Of a stretch of DNA of 56,125 nt, positions 1-9,285 are shown piece by piece (position 1 is the first letter of the stretch; each line of letters opens with the position of its first letter). This DNA comes from Syntrophales bacterium (GTDB taxonomy: Bacteria; Desulfobacterota; Syntrophia; Syntrophales; UBA8958), in NCBI GenBank assembly GCA_026416455.1, contig JAOAFE010000013.1, positions 1 through 56,125 of the forward strand, in the 5' to 3' direction. The notes below the pieces were generated by a model. That model did no database searches. It saw nothing but the letters and a program-made list of their open reading frames with translations, and had not been told where the DNA came from. The translations under genes were made by a program, and so were the position numbers.

Positions 1-1
1 G

Positions 2-793
2 CTTGAGATAAATATGGAAAGATGGAGGTGGCTGCCGGACGATTTTGGATCCCGATATATTCTTACCATACTTCCCGACCTAATGCTGTATGTCGTTGAT
101 GAAGGATATACGGTTATCTCCATGAAGACCGTCATCGGAACACCAAAGCAACCTTCGCCCATCTTCAGCGGTGATCTGACGTACCTCGAACTCAATCCCA
201 CCTGGAACATTCCCCCTTCAATTGTGGCTAAAGAGATAATACCTAAGGTGATTAGAGATCCGGACTACCTGCAAAAAAAGAAGATAAGAATATTCTTGAA
301 CTGGAGTGAATCGGCGCCGGAAGTAGCCCCCAAAAACATCAAATGGGATAAGATTAAGCCGGAAAAATTTCCTTATCGCCTGACCCAAGACCCGGGTGTA
401 AATCCCTTAGGGAGAATCAAATTTATGTTTCCAAACGAGTTTGACGTTTACTTACATGATACAACCGAACGCCACCTCTTTCACCGAAGGCACCGTTTGT
501 ATAGTCATGGATGCATTCGAATCGAAAAACCATTGGAATTGGCCCTCTGGCTTCTTAAAGGAACAGAGCTAGGCTCTTTAGAACGTCTGAAGAAGGAAAT
601 TCGCACGGGCAGAAGACAGAAAATAGAGCTCCCCCAACCGATTTCCGTACACATTTTATATCTAACGTGTTGGGTGGATGGAAACGGCGTTCTTCATTTT
701 CGTCCTGATTATTACAACTACGATACGATGATAAAAAACGCCCTTAAAACCTTACGTCCATCCTCCCTGCCTCCCGAAATACCCGCTCCGTGA
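2..793 (+). CDS. L,D-transpeptidase (YkuD, YcbB-like), C-terminal part
   Basis: This is the C-terminal catalytic part of a periplasmic L,D-transpeptidase that forms 3-3 crosslinks in peptidoglycan or attaches proteins to it. The frame is open to the left edge of the window, so the gene is cut at its 5' end; the ATG at 14 is probably internal, because the sequence around it (MERWRWLP) is typical of the middle of YcbB-type enzymes, just before the YkuD domain. The catalytic signature SHGCIRI is present (Cys about 167 residues after that ATG), preceded by a conserved His in YLHDT. The domain is interrupted by a loop rich in Lys and Trp, as in YcbB relatives. The following gene starts within about 70 bases, which suggests cotranscription with an envelope-related membrane protein and glmM. 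The family call is firm; the full length is unknown. Confidence 0.88.
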   Translation, partial: LEINMERWRWLPDDFGSRYILTILPDLMLYVVDEGYTVISMKTVIGTPKQPSPIFSGDLTYLELNPTWNIPPSIVAKEIIPKVIRDPDYLQKKKIRIFLNWSESAPEVAPKNIKWDKIKPEKFPYRLTQDPGVNPLGRIKFMFPNEFDVYLHDTTERHLFHRRHRLYSHGCIRIEKPLELALWLLKGTELGSLERLKKEIRTGRRQKIELPQPISVHILYLTCWVDGNGVLHFRPDYYNYDTMIKNALKTLRPSSLPPEIPAP

Positions 794-860
794 TTTATCG
801 TTGACACGCCACTACCTTTTCGCTAAACGGGTCGTGAAAGTGAGAAGGAACGTTATCAAT

Positions 861-1730
861 ATGGGGTTAATCTTCAAGGCTGTTTTCACTATCACGATCG
901 CGACTTTTTTGTTTCTCTCTTTTCCATCCGCACCCACCCTCGCGGCGGGGGAGCGCCTCTTCAAAATGGGAGAAGATGTAGTCGTAGAAGAAGGTATGCA
1001 CGTGCGCTCCGTTTGCGTGCTTAATGGTCAGGCCACCATCTCGGGGCATGTACACGGTAATGTTATGGCCATCAACGGTTCCGTCGTCCTAACCCGCAAG
1101 GCCGTCGTGAAAGGTAACGTTTTGAGTCTCGGTGGTGTAGTGGTGATTGCCCGGGGAGCTACGATTGAAGGTAAGATTACAGAAATAAATTCCGCCCGCT
1201 TATCGGAAACAATCACCAATATCCTGAGCAACGAATGGGAGGGATGGTCCTGGTTAGCTGCCCTTTTTTCTCTAGCCGTTTTTCTGTGCACACTTCTCGT
1301 AGGTATCTTTCTAGTAGTTTTGATACCCACACCGATTGAGCGCATAAGTCAGGTTGTTGTTTCTCATTTCTGGAAATCTCTCTTTGCTGGAATACTAGTT
1401 CTCATCCTCATCGTTCCTTTAGCAGCATTGCTAACCATCTCTGTCATTGGCATAATTCTTATTCCCCTTGAGATCATCCTTGTGGCTATAACGGCCTTCC
1501 TCGGTCTGGTTGGGGTGTCACATCGGACGGGTGATTTCTTCTATCGAGCCTGCAAAAAGATTTCTACCCAACCGGTAGGAAGGTTTGTGTGGGGGCTCGT
1601 CCTCATCTGGCTTATAGGCTGGATTCCCATCGTTGGGTGGATGGTAAAGGTTTTTTTAATCACCCTCGGAATGGGAGCCGCTATCCTGACCCGCTTTGGG
1701 ACATTTAGTCCTCAAAGACAGGCAACTTAA
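861..1730 (+). CDS. bactofilin-like (polymer-forming) membrane protein
   Basis: This predicted 289-residue envelope protein has an N-terminal signal sequence or TM segment (residues about 5-28, ending LAAGE). A short stretch of hydrophobic/Gly repeats follows (residues about 35-110: HVHGNVMAINGSVVL, then KGNVLSLGGVVVI), typical of the beta-helical polymer-forming (bactofilin/DUF583) fold. Four or so transmembrane helices fill the C-terminal half. I chose the ATG at 861 because it follows GAGAAGGA and begins the signal peptide; an in-frame TTG at 801 would add 20 charged residues. Its place between a peptidoglycan transpeptidase and glmM (cell-wall precursor synthesis) fits a role in the envelope. 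The function is unproven; similar proteins are usually annotated only as polymer-forming cytoskeletal or hypothetical. Confidence 0.72.
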   Translation: MGLIFKAVFTITIATFLFLSFPSAPTLAAGERLFKMGEDVVVEEGMHVRSVCVLNGQATISGHVHGNVMAINGSVVLTRKAVVKGNVLSLGGVVVIARGATIEGKITEINSARLSETITNILSNEWEGWSWLAALFSLAVFLCTLLVGIFLVVLIPTPIERISQVVVSHFWKSLFAGILVLILIVPLAALLTISVIGIILIPLEIILVAITAFLGLVGVSHRTGDFFYRACKKISTQPVGRFVWGLVLIWLIGWIPIVGWMVKVFLITLGMGAAILTRFGTFSPQRQAT

Positions 1731-1740
1731 GGAAATCAAC

Positions 1741-3105
1741 ATGGGAAAGCTCTTTGGTACCGACGGAATCAGAGGACGCGTAAACATCTATCCTATGACG
1801 GTAGAAATGGCTACGCATCTCGGACGAGCGGTTACGCATTATTTCTCAAAGCCAGGGCATCGTCCCCGAATCATAATCGGACGTGACACTCGTCTGTCGG
1901 GCGACATGTTAGAAGGGGCCTTGGCGGCTGGTATATGTTCCATGGGAGGAATGGCCATTACAGCGGGGGTTATGCCGACAGCGGGGATTGCTTATCTAGC
2001 ATCGAGCATGCGGGTAGATGCGGGAATTGTTATTTCAGCGTCCCATAATCCTTATTACGATAACGGATTTAAAATCTTTTCCCGTGACGGGTTTAAATTG
2101 CCTGACGAAACAGAGGCCCACATAGAAAATATGCTCATCAAGCCCGAGAGTCTTATGGCGCAAGTGCCGGATGCAAAAGAAGTAGGGCGAATTCAGAAGA
2201 TGAACGATGCCGCGGGGAGATACATCGTCTTCTTAAAGAACGCCTTTCCAAGAAACTTGTCTTTGGAGGGGATGAAGATCGTTCTCGATTGTGCCAACGG
2301 CGCTTGCTATCAAATTGCACCGGCTACGTTCTCAGAATTGGGAGCAGATGTGACAACTATCCACGATCGGCCGGATGGACACAATATTAACGTAGATTGT
2401 GGATCCCAGCATCCCGAATCCTTGGTACGGGAAGTAATGGCACGCAAAGCGGACGTTGGGTTTGCCTTTGACGGGGATGGTGATCGGGTCATAGCGGTGG
2501 ACGAAAAAGGAAACATCCTTACGGGAGACCGAATCATGGTCATCTGTGCCCGTTGGCTAAAAGATATGAGGCGTCTCAAGAACAATTTGGTCGTGAGAAC
2601 CGTCATGAGCAACTTTGGTCTTTCTCTCGCCCTCGACGAAATGGGGATCGAATATGTGACGACCGATGTGGGAGACCGTTACGTATTAGAAGCCATGCTG
2701 AAGACGGGAGCCATTTTGGGAGGGGAAGATTCGGGGCATATTATCTTCCTCGACCTGCACACCTCTGGAGATGGAATCTTAACGGCCCTCCAATTGTTAG
2801 CCGCGATGAAAGCTTACAACCTTCCTTTATCGACTTGCGCAGATTGGATGAAAGTTTATCCCCAAATTCTCATTAATGTCGAAGTGCGGGAACGAAAGGA
2901 CCTAAAAACAATCCCGGAGCTAGTTGAAACAGTTAAAAAAATTGAGGATAGTTTGGGAAAAAGAGGACGGGTGCTCGTAAGGTACTCAGGCACCCAGAAC
3001 CTGTGTCGGGTGATGGTAGAAGGACCATCGCCCGAGGAAACAAGAACGGCCGCTGAGGTCATTGCCCGGGTGGTAGAGAAGAATATAGGAAAAATTAATC
3101 AATAA
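1741..3105 (+). CDS. glmM: phosphoglucosamine mutase
   Basis: GlmM converts glucosamine-6-phosphate to glucosamine-1-phosphate, the committed cytoplasmic step toward UDP-GlcNAc for peptidoglycan and lipid A. The 454-residue product starts MGKLFGTDGIRG, the canonical GlmM N terminus. It carries the phosphoserine loop ISASHNP (Ser about 101), the Mg-binding loop DGDGDR (about 241-246), the sugar-binding GEDSGH loop and the C-terminal phosphate-binding RYSGTQN. The ATG at 1741 follows AAGGA and matches the family start; an upstream in-frame start at 1696 would overlap the preceding gene and add a non-homologous tail. It lies 10 bases after the bactofilin-like gene, so the two are probably cotranscribed. 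All key residues are intact. Confidence 0.96.
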   Translation: MGKLFGTDGIRGRVNIYPMTVEMATHLGRAVTHYFSKPGHRPRIIIGRDTRLSGDMLEGALAAGICSMGGMAITAGVMPTAGIAYLASSMRVDAGIVISASHNPYYDNGFKIFSRDGFKLPDETEAHIENMLIKPESLMAQVPDAKEVGRIQKMNDAAGRYIVFLKNAFPRNLSLEGMKIVLDCANGACYQIAPATFSELGADVTTIHDRPDGHNINVDCGSQHPESLVREVMARKADVGFAFDGDGDRVIAVDEKGNILTGDRIMVICARWLKDMRRLKNNLVVRTVMSNFGLSLALDEMGIEYVTTDVGDRYVLEAMLKTGAILGGEDSGHIIFLDLHTSGDGILTALQLLAAMKAYNLPLSTCADWMKVYPQILINVEVRERKDLKTIPELVETVKKIEDSLGKRGRVLVRYSGTQNLCRVMVEGPSPEETRTAAEVIARVVEKNIGKINQ

Positions 3106-3121
3106 CGGGTGGTTTTGCTGC

Positions 3122-3901
3122 TTGAGTTTTGCTATCGGTGTAACGGGAGGATTTTTTGGTAGTTTAATCGGACTGGGGGGAGGTCTCATAATTATACCCC
3201 TTATGACCAAATATCTCTGCCTATCCCAACGTCAAGCCCATGGGACGAGTTTGGTTGCCCTCGTCTTTACTGGTATTTTTGGCTCTGTACCTTATCTGTG
3301 GTACCACCACACAGACCTCCCATCCGCCCTAACTCTCGCATTGTTTGCCATGGTCACAGCTCATCTGGGGGCTCATTACTGTCATAAACTGTCAGAATTC
3401 CGTCTCAAGAGGTATTTCGGCATCTTCCTCATAGGGATGGCTTTTTTGATCATGGTCAAACCCTATCTTCACCCCCTTTCTCATCCGATAGAGGGACTTT
3501 TTAAATGGATGACCCTGGGTGGCGTCGGACTTATGGTGGGTTTTTTAAGTGGTCTCATGGGTATCGGCGGGGGGGCTTTACTCATTACCTCCCTCGTTTT
3601 ACTCCTGGGGTACAACCAGCATCTTGCCCAAGGTACATCACTTTTTGCCATGATTCCCGGAAGTGCAGTGGGAGGCTGGACGCACTGGAAAAACGGCCTC
3701 GTCGTGACCGACCATTTAGGGGGTCTCGTTGGTGGGATCATAGGCGGAGCCTTTCTGGGAGCTCTATTGGCGCAACACATGCCGGGTAGCGTTTTAAGAA
3801 TTGTCTTTGCCATCATTTTGACTGCCCTCGGATACCGATACATTAAATCGAGTCTTTCGAAGGAGAAGAGATGCAATGAGTACACTCAATGTGGATTTTG
3901 A
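3122..3901 (+). CDS. TSUP (TauE/SafE, DUF81) family membrane permease
   Basis: This 259-residue integral membrane protein has about eight hydrophobic segments and the internal duplication characteristic of the TSUP family. The two glycine-rich repeats are GGFFGSLIGLGGGLIIIPL (residues about 10-28) and GFLSGLMGIGGGALL (about 141-155). Members export or import small sulfur- or carbon-containing anions such as sulfite, sulfoacetate or related organic acids; the substrate cannot be read from sequence. The start taken is TTG at 3122, 17 bases after glmM. The reading frame is open further upstream into glmM, so the exact start is uncertain. The 3' end overlaps the next gene by 26 bases, a sign of translational coupling with the acyl-CoA synthetase. 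Confidence 0.85.
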   Translation: MSFAIGVTGGFFGSLIGLGGGLIIIPLMTKYLCLSQRQAHGTSLVALVFTGIFGSVPYLWYHHTDLPSALTLALFAMVTAHLGAHYCHKLSEFRLKRYFGIFLIGMAFLIMVKPYLHPLSHPIEGLFKWMTLGGVGLMVGFLSGLMGIGGGALLITSLVLLLGYNQHLAQGTSLFAMIPGSAVGGWTHWKNGLVVTDHLGGLVGGIIGGAFLGALLAQHMPGSVLRIVFAIILTALGYRYIKSSLSKEKRCNEYTQCGF

Positions 3902-5360
3902 ACGAATCTTTCATCCAAAGAGGATTGCCATCGTAGGCGTCTCAACTCAAGACTGGGGATTCGGTCGCGGCATCATGGATTCCCTGATCTCCATCGGTTT
4001 CGAGGGGGAAATTTATCCAGTAAACCCAAAAGGGGGGGAAATTTATGGACGGAAGATATATCCCCGGGTCGAGGATATCCCCGAAGACATTGACTTCGCC
4101 ATCATCGCCGTAACGGCTCCACTCGTACCGGCCTCCCTCGATGCCTGCCGCAGAAAAGGGGCTGCGGGCGCGGAAATTCTTTCCGCTGGCTTCCGCGAAC
4201 TGGGAACCAAAGAGGGCATTGCCTTAGAAGAAGCCATCAAGGCGGAGGCCAAAAAGGGCATTCGCGTCATTGGACCAAACTGTTTCGGTATTTACTGCCC
4301 CAAAAGTGGCCTTACTCTGCTTCCTGGACCTGATTTGAGCCGCAAGACGGGACCTGTAGCCTTTCTTTCCCAAAGCGGAGGGATGGCAATCGATCTTGCC
4401 TTCATGGGCATGTGGATGGGCTTCTCCTTCAGCAAGGTTGTCAGTTTTGGGAACGGTGCCGATTTAAGAGAAGTTGACTTTCTCGAATATCTGGCCCACG
4501 ACGAGGAGACAGGCATAATTGCCCTCTATATAGAGGGAGTAGAAGATGGAAAAAGATTTATCCAGGCTGTGAAAAAAACGGCAGCGAAAAAGCCGGTGAT
4601 CATTTACAAAGGTGGATTGTCCGAGTCAGGGAAAAGGGCGGTTGCAAGCCACACTGCCTCTATGGGGGGGCAAAAAGAAATCTGGGAAGCCTTAATAAAG
4701 CAAGCCGGTGCCGTTCAGGTCCATAGTTTCCGGGAGTTATGCCACACAATTCAAGCCTTTGCTATGTTACCACCCCGGGTATACAAAGGAATGACGGTCT
4801 TGGGCGGTGGAGGAGCCTTAGGAGTTTCAGCGTGTGATGCCGCCGAAGAAAATGGGCTGACCTTTCCTCCCTTGTCGGGTGCCATCTATGAAAACATTCT
4901 CTTTTCATTGCCTAAACCGGGATCAAGTGCAGCCAACCCGATCGACGTGGCCAACCCCTTCGTCCCACCCCAGACTCTAGGTTTCGTCATGCAGGAAGCG
5001 GCCAAGGACGAGCGCATAGATATCCAGGTACAGATCACTCTCTTCTATCACTTTAAACAGATGGTCACGCGTTTTAAAATGGGAGCCTTAAAAGACATTG
5101 TCCCCGTCGACCAGTACGTTGAAGCAGCTTTCGAGGCGAAAGAAAAAACAGGAAAACCTATAGTTATTGTTCTCCCCAACTGTCGCCAGGAATTGACCGA
5201 TTTGGATGTGGAAGAGGTTATCAGAAGGGCAAAAGAAGGATTCCATCAAAGGGGTATTCCCGTTTTTCACGATTTAACGGAGGCGATGAAAGCAATTAGA
5301 AACGTGTCACTGTACTATGAAAGGAAAAATCGCTTATTGACGGACCCGAGCCTTTCGTGA
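3876..5360 (+). CDS. NDP-forming acyl-CoA synthetase, alpha-subunit-like
   Basis: The 494-residue protein matches the alpha part of ADP-forming acetate/acyl-CoA ligases (succinyl-CoA synthetase superfamily). It has an N-terminal CoA-binding Rossmann domain (IAIVGVSTQ about residue 18; PVNPKGGEIYG) and two ligase-CoA domains. The phospho-accepting His lies in ASHTASMGG. These enzymes interconvert acyl-CoA and acid with ATP synthesis from ADP. The beta subunit (ATP-grasp) needed for full catalysis is neither fused nor adjacent. The enzyme must therefore use a distant partner or act alone as a CoA-binding protein. The ATG at 3876 follows AGGAGAAG; another ATG at 3871 is out of frame. A paralogue with the same missing partner lies at 15600-17066. 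Confidence 0.88.
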   Translation: MSTLNVDFERIFHPKRIAIVGVSTQDWGFGRGIMDSLISIGFEGEIYPVNPKGGEIYGRKIYPRVEDIPEDIDFAIIAVTAPLVPASLDACRRKGAAGAEILSAGFRELGTKEGIALEEAIKAEAKKGIRVIGPNCFGIYCPKSGLTLLPGPDLSRKTGPVAFLSQSGGMAIDLAFMGMWMGFSFSKVVSFGNGADLREVDFLEYLAHDEETGIIALYIEGVEDGKRFIQAVKKTAAKKPVIIYKGGLSESGKRAVASHTASMGGQKEIWEALIKQAGAVQVHSFRELCHTIQAFAMLPPRVYKGMTVLGGGGALGVSACDAAEENGLTFPPLSGAIYENILFSLPKPGSSAANPIDVANPFVPPQTLGFVMQEAAKDERIDIQVQITLFYHFKQMVTRFKMGALKDIVPVDQYVEAAFEAKEKTGKPIVIVLPNCRQELTDLDVEEVIRRAKEGFHQRGIPVFHDLTEAMKAIRNVSLYYERKNRLLTDPSLS

Positions 5361-5375
5361 AAGACTTTAAACGTT

Positions 5376-8357
5376 ATGGTAGTGCGCATCGAAGTAGGAT
5401 TTAAATCGCACGTAATAGACGCCCAAGGGGAAAAGATTGCCCGACGTATCAGAGATCACCTAGGCTTACCAGTTGATTCTGTACGCACAGTCGAAGTCTA
5501 CACCTTAGAAGGGGACTTCACCAACGAAGAGCTAGAGGAAATCGCGAGAGGACCCCTTTCCGACCCCATCATTCAGGAATACAGGATTGGCCAACCTCTG
5601 GCCTGCCAATTTGACTGGCTTATCGAAGTGGGTTATCGGCCTGGAGTTACTGATAACGTAGGGAAAACGGCGAAAGAAGCGATTTTACTACTGTTGGCGA
5701 GAGACAAAGACGAACAACTAAACGTTTACACATCCCGCCAATATGTGATTACAGGTACATTAACAAAAAAAGAGGCTGAATCAATAGCATCTAATCTGCT
5801 TGCCAACGATCTCATTGAACATTACCGAATAGTAAGTTTTAAAGATTGGGATTGCAAACAAGGATTATCCCCTTACGTGCCTCGGGTGATGGAGCATAAC
5901 GAACCCCACACGGAAAAAATTGACTTAAACGTTGAAGATGAAGAGCTTATCTCCATCAGCGAATCGCGTATTTTGGCTCTTAATATTGAAGAAATGAGAG
6001 CAATTAGAACTTATTTAAAGGACAAACATGTAATCGAGGCGCGAAAAAAGGTAGGACTCGACCATCGCATTACTGACGTGGAGCTAGAATGTATAGCACA
6101 AACCTGGTCGGAACATTGCAAACATAAGATCTTCAATGCACAGATTAGATACGAAGACGACCAGAAAAAGGTAATGACAATAGATTCTCTCTTCGAAACA
6201 TTCATCAAAAAAGCAACTCAAAAGGTAAGAGAGGCAAAAGGAAAAGACGACATATGTCTGTCCGTGTTTTCCGATAACGCCGGCGTAATAAAATTCACAG
6301 AAGACTACAACCTCGTATTTAAAGTAGAAACCCACAATTCACCCTCAGCCCTCGATCCTTATGGTGGAGCTTTGACGGGCATCGTGGGAGTGAACCGTGA
6401 TCCCTTTGGCACGGGCAAAGGGGCTAAGCTCATCTTCAATACCGACGTTTTCTGCTTTGCCCGGCCGGACTATGATCAACCCCTACCTCCACGTATTCTC
6501 CACCCTCGTCGGATATTGGAAGGGGTAAGAGAGGGAGTGGAACACGGGGGAAACAAGAGCGGAATTCCCACCGTAAATGGATGTATTGTATTCGACGATC
6601 GTTATCTAGGAAAGCCTTTGGTCTACTGCGGTACCGGTGGCATAATGCCCTCTACCATCAAAGGAGAGGCCTCTCATAAGAAGGAGATCCGCCCCGGGGA
6701 TTTAATCGTCATGACGGGAGGACGAATAGGAAAGGATGGTATTCACGGAGCCACATTTTCTTCCCAAGAGCTCCATGAGGGATCACCTGTTACGGCCGTC
6801 CAGATCGGTGACCCCATCACCCAAAAGAAAATGATCGACTTTCTTCTCGTCGCCCGCGATCGCGGACTATATCGTACTCTAACGGACAATGGAGCAGGAG
6901 GGCTGTCTTCGTCGGTCGGAGAGACGGCAAGACTATCGGGCGGCTGCGAGATGGACCTCAAACGCGCCCCCCTCAAATATCAGGGATTAAATCCCTGGGA
7001 AATTCTCGTGTCCGAATCCCAAGAGAGGATGACAGTCGCTGTACCACCGGAAAAAATTTCCGACTTTCTCGAACTGGCCCGAAAAATGGATGTGGAGGCT
7101 ACAGTTTTAGGTCAATACACGGATACGGGCATGTTTCACGTCCGTTATGGGGATGAAACGGTCGCCTTCCTCCATTTGGACTTCCTTCATGAAGGGCTCC
7201 CTCAAATGAAACTCTCCGCTCGATGGTCACCACCAAGGCGGGATGAGACTCCCCCTCCCCCATATCCAGCCCATATGGGCAATGCCCTGAAAGCCATGTT
7301 GGGAAGGCTAAATATCTGTAGCAAAGAGTGGGTCGTGAGGCAATACGACCACGAAGTTCAAGGGGGGAGTGTGGTCAAACCTCTCACTGGTGCAGAAAAC
7401 GATGGGCCCTCCGATGCGGCCGTCATCCGTCCGTTACTCGATTCTTTTGTCGGAGTCGTCGTGGCGAATGGCATCTGTCCCCGTTACGGAGATATAGATA
7501 CGTACCATATGGCAGCCTGCGCGATTGACGAAGCAGTTAGAAATGCCATTGCCGTGGGTGGTTCCTTGGATCATCTGGCCGGTTTGGATAACTTCTGTTG
7601 GTGCGACCCCGTGGCCTCCGAGAAAAATCCCGATGGAGAATACAAATTGGCTCAACTTGTGCGGGCCAATATGGCCCTCTACGACATCACAACGGCTTAC
7701 GGCATCCCCTGCATTTCGGGGAAAGACAGCATGAAAAACGATTACGCCATAGGAAATATAAAGATCTCCATTCCTCCCACCCTGCTGTTCTCCGTCATCG
7801 GCCGCATTGATGATGTAAGAAAAGCGGTGACGATGGATGCCAAGCGCCCAGGAGACCTAGTATACGTACTGGGAGTGACAAAAAGAGAAATGGGTGGCTC
7901 CGAATGGTATGCCATGCACGGCCTCATTGGACATTCCGTCCCTCATGTCGAACCTGAGGAAGCTAAAAGACTATATCAGGCATTAAGCCTAGCCATCCGG
8001 CGAGGACTGATCGCCTCGGCCCATGATTGTTCAGATGGCGGTTTGGGTTGTGCTTTGGCAGAAGTGGCCATGGCCGGAGGTTGGGGTCTGGAGATAGACT
8101 TAAGGCAGGTACCCCAAAAGGGGATAGACCGAGATGATGAATTACTCTTTTCGGAGTCCCAAAGTCGTTTTGTCGTCACCGTATCTCCCCATCATCAAAA
8201 GGACTTTGAAGACACCATAGCAGGTCTACCGTGGGGTCTCGTAGGGGAAGTGGTAAACCGCACATGCCTGACGGTGATCGGTCTTTCAGGGGAGATAATT
8301 ATGGACGAAGACATCTACGCTTTGAAGGCAGCATGGAAGGCCCCTCTTAATTTTTAA
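5376..8357 (+). CDS. purL: FGAM synthase, tandem PurS-PurL fusion
   Basis: PurL converts FGAR, ATP and glutamine-derived ammonia to FGAM in purine synthesis. The 993-residue product is longer than small PurL (about 740). Residues about 1-75 and 80-157 each read as a PurS domain: the second has [14 protein letters not shown] and ends [12 protein letters not shown], the classical PurS ending. The PurL body follows (about 190-993), with [44 protein letters not shown] and a second AIR-synthase half with [10 protein letters not shown]. There is no glutaminase domain at the C terminus; it is the separate purQ gene 10 bases downstream. Large PurL enzymes contain a PurS-dimer-like N domain plus a fused glutaminase, so this is an intermediate architecture. 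Confidence 0.94.
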   Translation: MVVRIEVGFKSHVIDAQGEKIARRIRDHLGLPVDSVRTVEVYTLEGDFTNEELEEIARGPLSDPIIQEYRIGQPLACQFDWLIEVGYRPGVTDNVGKTAKEAILLLLARDKDEQLNVYTSRQYVITGTLTKKEAESIASNLLANDLIEHYRIVSFKDWDCKQGLSPYVPRVMEHNEPHTEKIDLNVEDEELISISESRILALNIEEMRAIRTYLKDKHVIEARKKVGLDHRITDVELECIAQTWSEHCKHKIFNAQIRYEDDQKKVMTIDSLFETFIKKATQKVREAKGKDDICLSVFSDNAGVIKFTEDYNLVFKVETHNSPSALDPYGGALTGIVGVNRDPFGTGKGAKLIFNTDVFCFARPDYDQPLPPRILHPRRILEGVREGVEHGGNKSGIPTVNGCIVFDDRYLGKPLVYCGTGGIMPSTIKGEASHKKEIRPGDLIVMTGGRIGKDGIHGATFSSQELHEGSPVTAVQIGDPITQKKMIDFLLVARDRGLYRTLTDNGAGGLSSSVGETARLSGGCEMDLKRAPLKYQGLNPWEILVSESQERMTVAVPPEKISDFLELARKMDVEATVLGQYTDTGMFHVRYGDETVAFLHLDFLHEGLPQMKLSARWSPPRRDETPPPPYPAHMGNALKAMLGRLNICSKEWVVRQYDHEVQGGSVVKPLTGAENDGPSDAAVIRPLLDSFVGVVVANGICPRYGDIDTYHMAACAIDEAVRNAIAVGGSLDHLAGLDNFCWCDPVASEKNPDGEYKLAQLVRANMALYDITTAYGIPCISGKDSMKNDYAIGNIKISIPPTLLFSVIGRIDDVRKAVTMDAKRPGDLVYVLGVTKREMGGSEWYAMHGLIGHSVPHVEPEEAKRLYQALSLAIRRGLIASAHDCSDGGLGCALAEVAMAGGWGLEIDLRQVPQKGIDRDDELLFSESQSRFVVTVSPHHQKDFEDTIAGLPWGLVGEVVNRTCLTVIGLSGEIIMDEDIYALKAAWKAPLNF

Positions 8358-8367
8358 AGAGAAACCT

Positions 8368-9198
8368 ATGGCAAAGAAGGTCAAATCTATTGTTATTACC
8401 GGTTACGGTACCAACTGTGAGGTGGAGATGGCACATGCCTGCCGATTGGCGGGGTCTGAAGTGGTAGATATCGTCCATGTAAGTGAGATTCTATGCGGTA
8501 AGGTGCGCCTCGATGATTATCACTTTCTTAATCTACCCGGCGGTTTTCTTGATGGTGATTATCTGGGGTCAGCTAAAGCAGCTACTATCAGATTTCTCCA
8601 TGCCCGTATCTCCGGCTCCAAGGAACGCCTTTTCGACCAGCTTTCTCGTTTCATTGCAGAAGGCAAACTAATTCTCGGCGTGTGTAACGGATTTCAGCTT
8701 CAAGTGAAGTTGGGTTTATTGCCTGCCCTGGGAGGGGAATTGGGAAATCAAACGGTCACTCTTACCTTTAATGACTCTGGGCGATTTGAAGACAGATGGG
8801 TCTATTTAAAGGTAAATGAGCATTCGCCCTGTATATTTACCCGCGGGCTCAAGGGCTTATACCTACCGGTGCGCCACGGAGAAGGAAAATTTCTCCCCCG
8901 AGACGAAAAAATTTTAGAGGAAATAAAAAATAAAAACCTCATAGCCCTCCAGTACAGCGAACAATCCTTTCAGAACCCGACGATGACTTACCCAGCTAAT
9001 CCCAACGGCTCAGTATCAGCTATTGCGGGCATCTGTGATGAGAATGGGCGCATTTTCGGCCTCATGCCCCATCCGGAGGCCTACCTACATCGTACCAACC
9101 ACCCCCGCTGGACGCGAGAAAATTTACCGGAAGAGGGAATGGGTCTTGCCATTTTTCGCAACGCCATCTCTTTCATCAGAGAAGAGTTACTGTCCTAA
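8368..9198 (+). CDS. purQ: FGAM synthase glutaminase subunit
   Basis: This 276-residue class I glutamine amidotransferase hydrolyses glutamine and passes ammonia to PurL, encoded 10 bases upstream. It has the oxyanion region LNLPGGFLDGDYLGS, the nucleophile elbow GVCNGFQ (Cys106) and the C-terminal catalytic His in GLMPHPEAYLHR. It is longer than the usual small PurQ (about 225 residues), with an inserted segment around residues 150-200; in this it resembles the glutaminase domain of large PurL enzymes. That fits pairing with the extended PurL. The ATG at 8368 is the only good start. No other purine genes are nearby, and the next gene is on the opposite strand. Confidence 0.95.
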   Translation: MAKKVKSIVITGYGTNCEVEMAHACRLAGSEVVDIVHVSEILCGKVRLDDYHFLNLPGGFLDGDYLGSAKAATIRFLHARISGSKERLFDQLSRFIAEGKLILGVCNGFQLQVKLGLLPALGGELGNQTVTLTFNDSGRFEDRWVYLKVNEHSPCIFTRGLKGLYLPVRHGEGKFLPRDEKILEEIKNKNLIALQYSEQSFQNPTMTYPANPNGSVSAIAGICDENGRIFGLMPHPEAYLHRTNHPRWTRENLPEEGMGLAIFRNAISFIREELLS

Positions 9199-9285
9199 GC
9201 AATCCGATATAAATTAGTCCGATCACACGAGCCTAAAGGGGGAATTACGTACCGCGCTGGCCTCGTAGAAGCTAATAATCAGAAT

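Noticed and set aside
9199-9285. convergent purQ-pabBC gap examined for a terminator
   Set aside because: Only a 5-bp ACGAG/CTCGT repeat is present, with no T-run, so no terminator is called.
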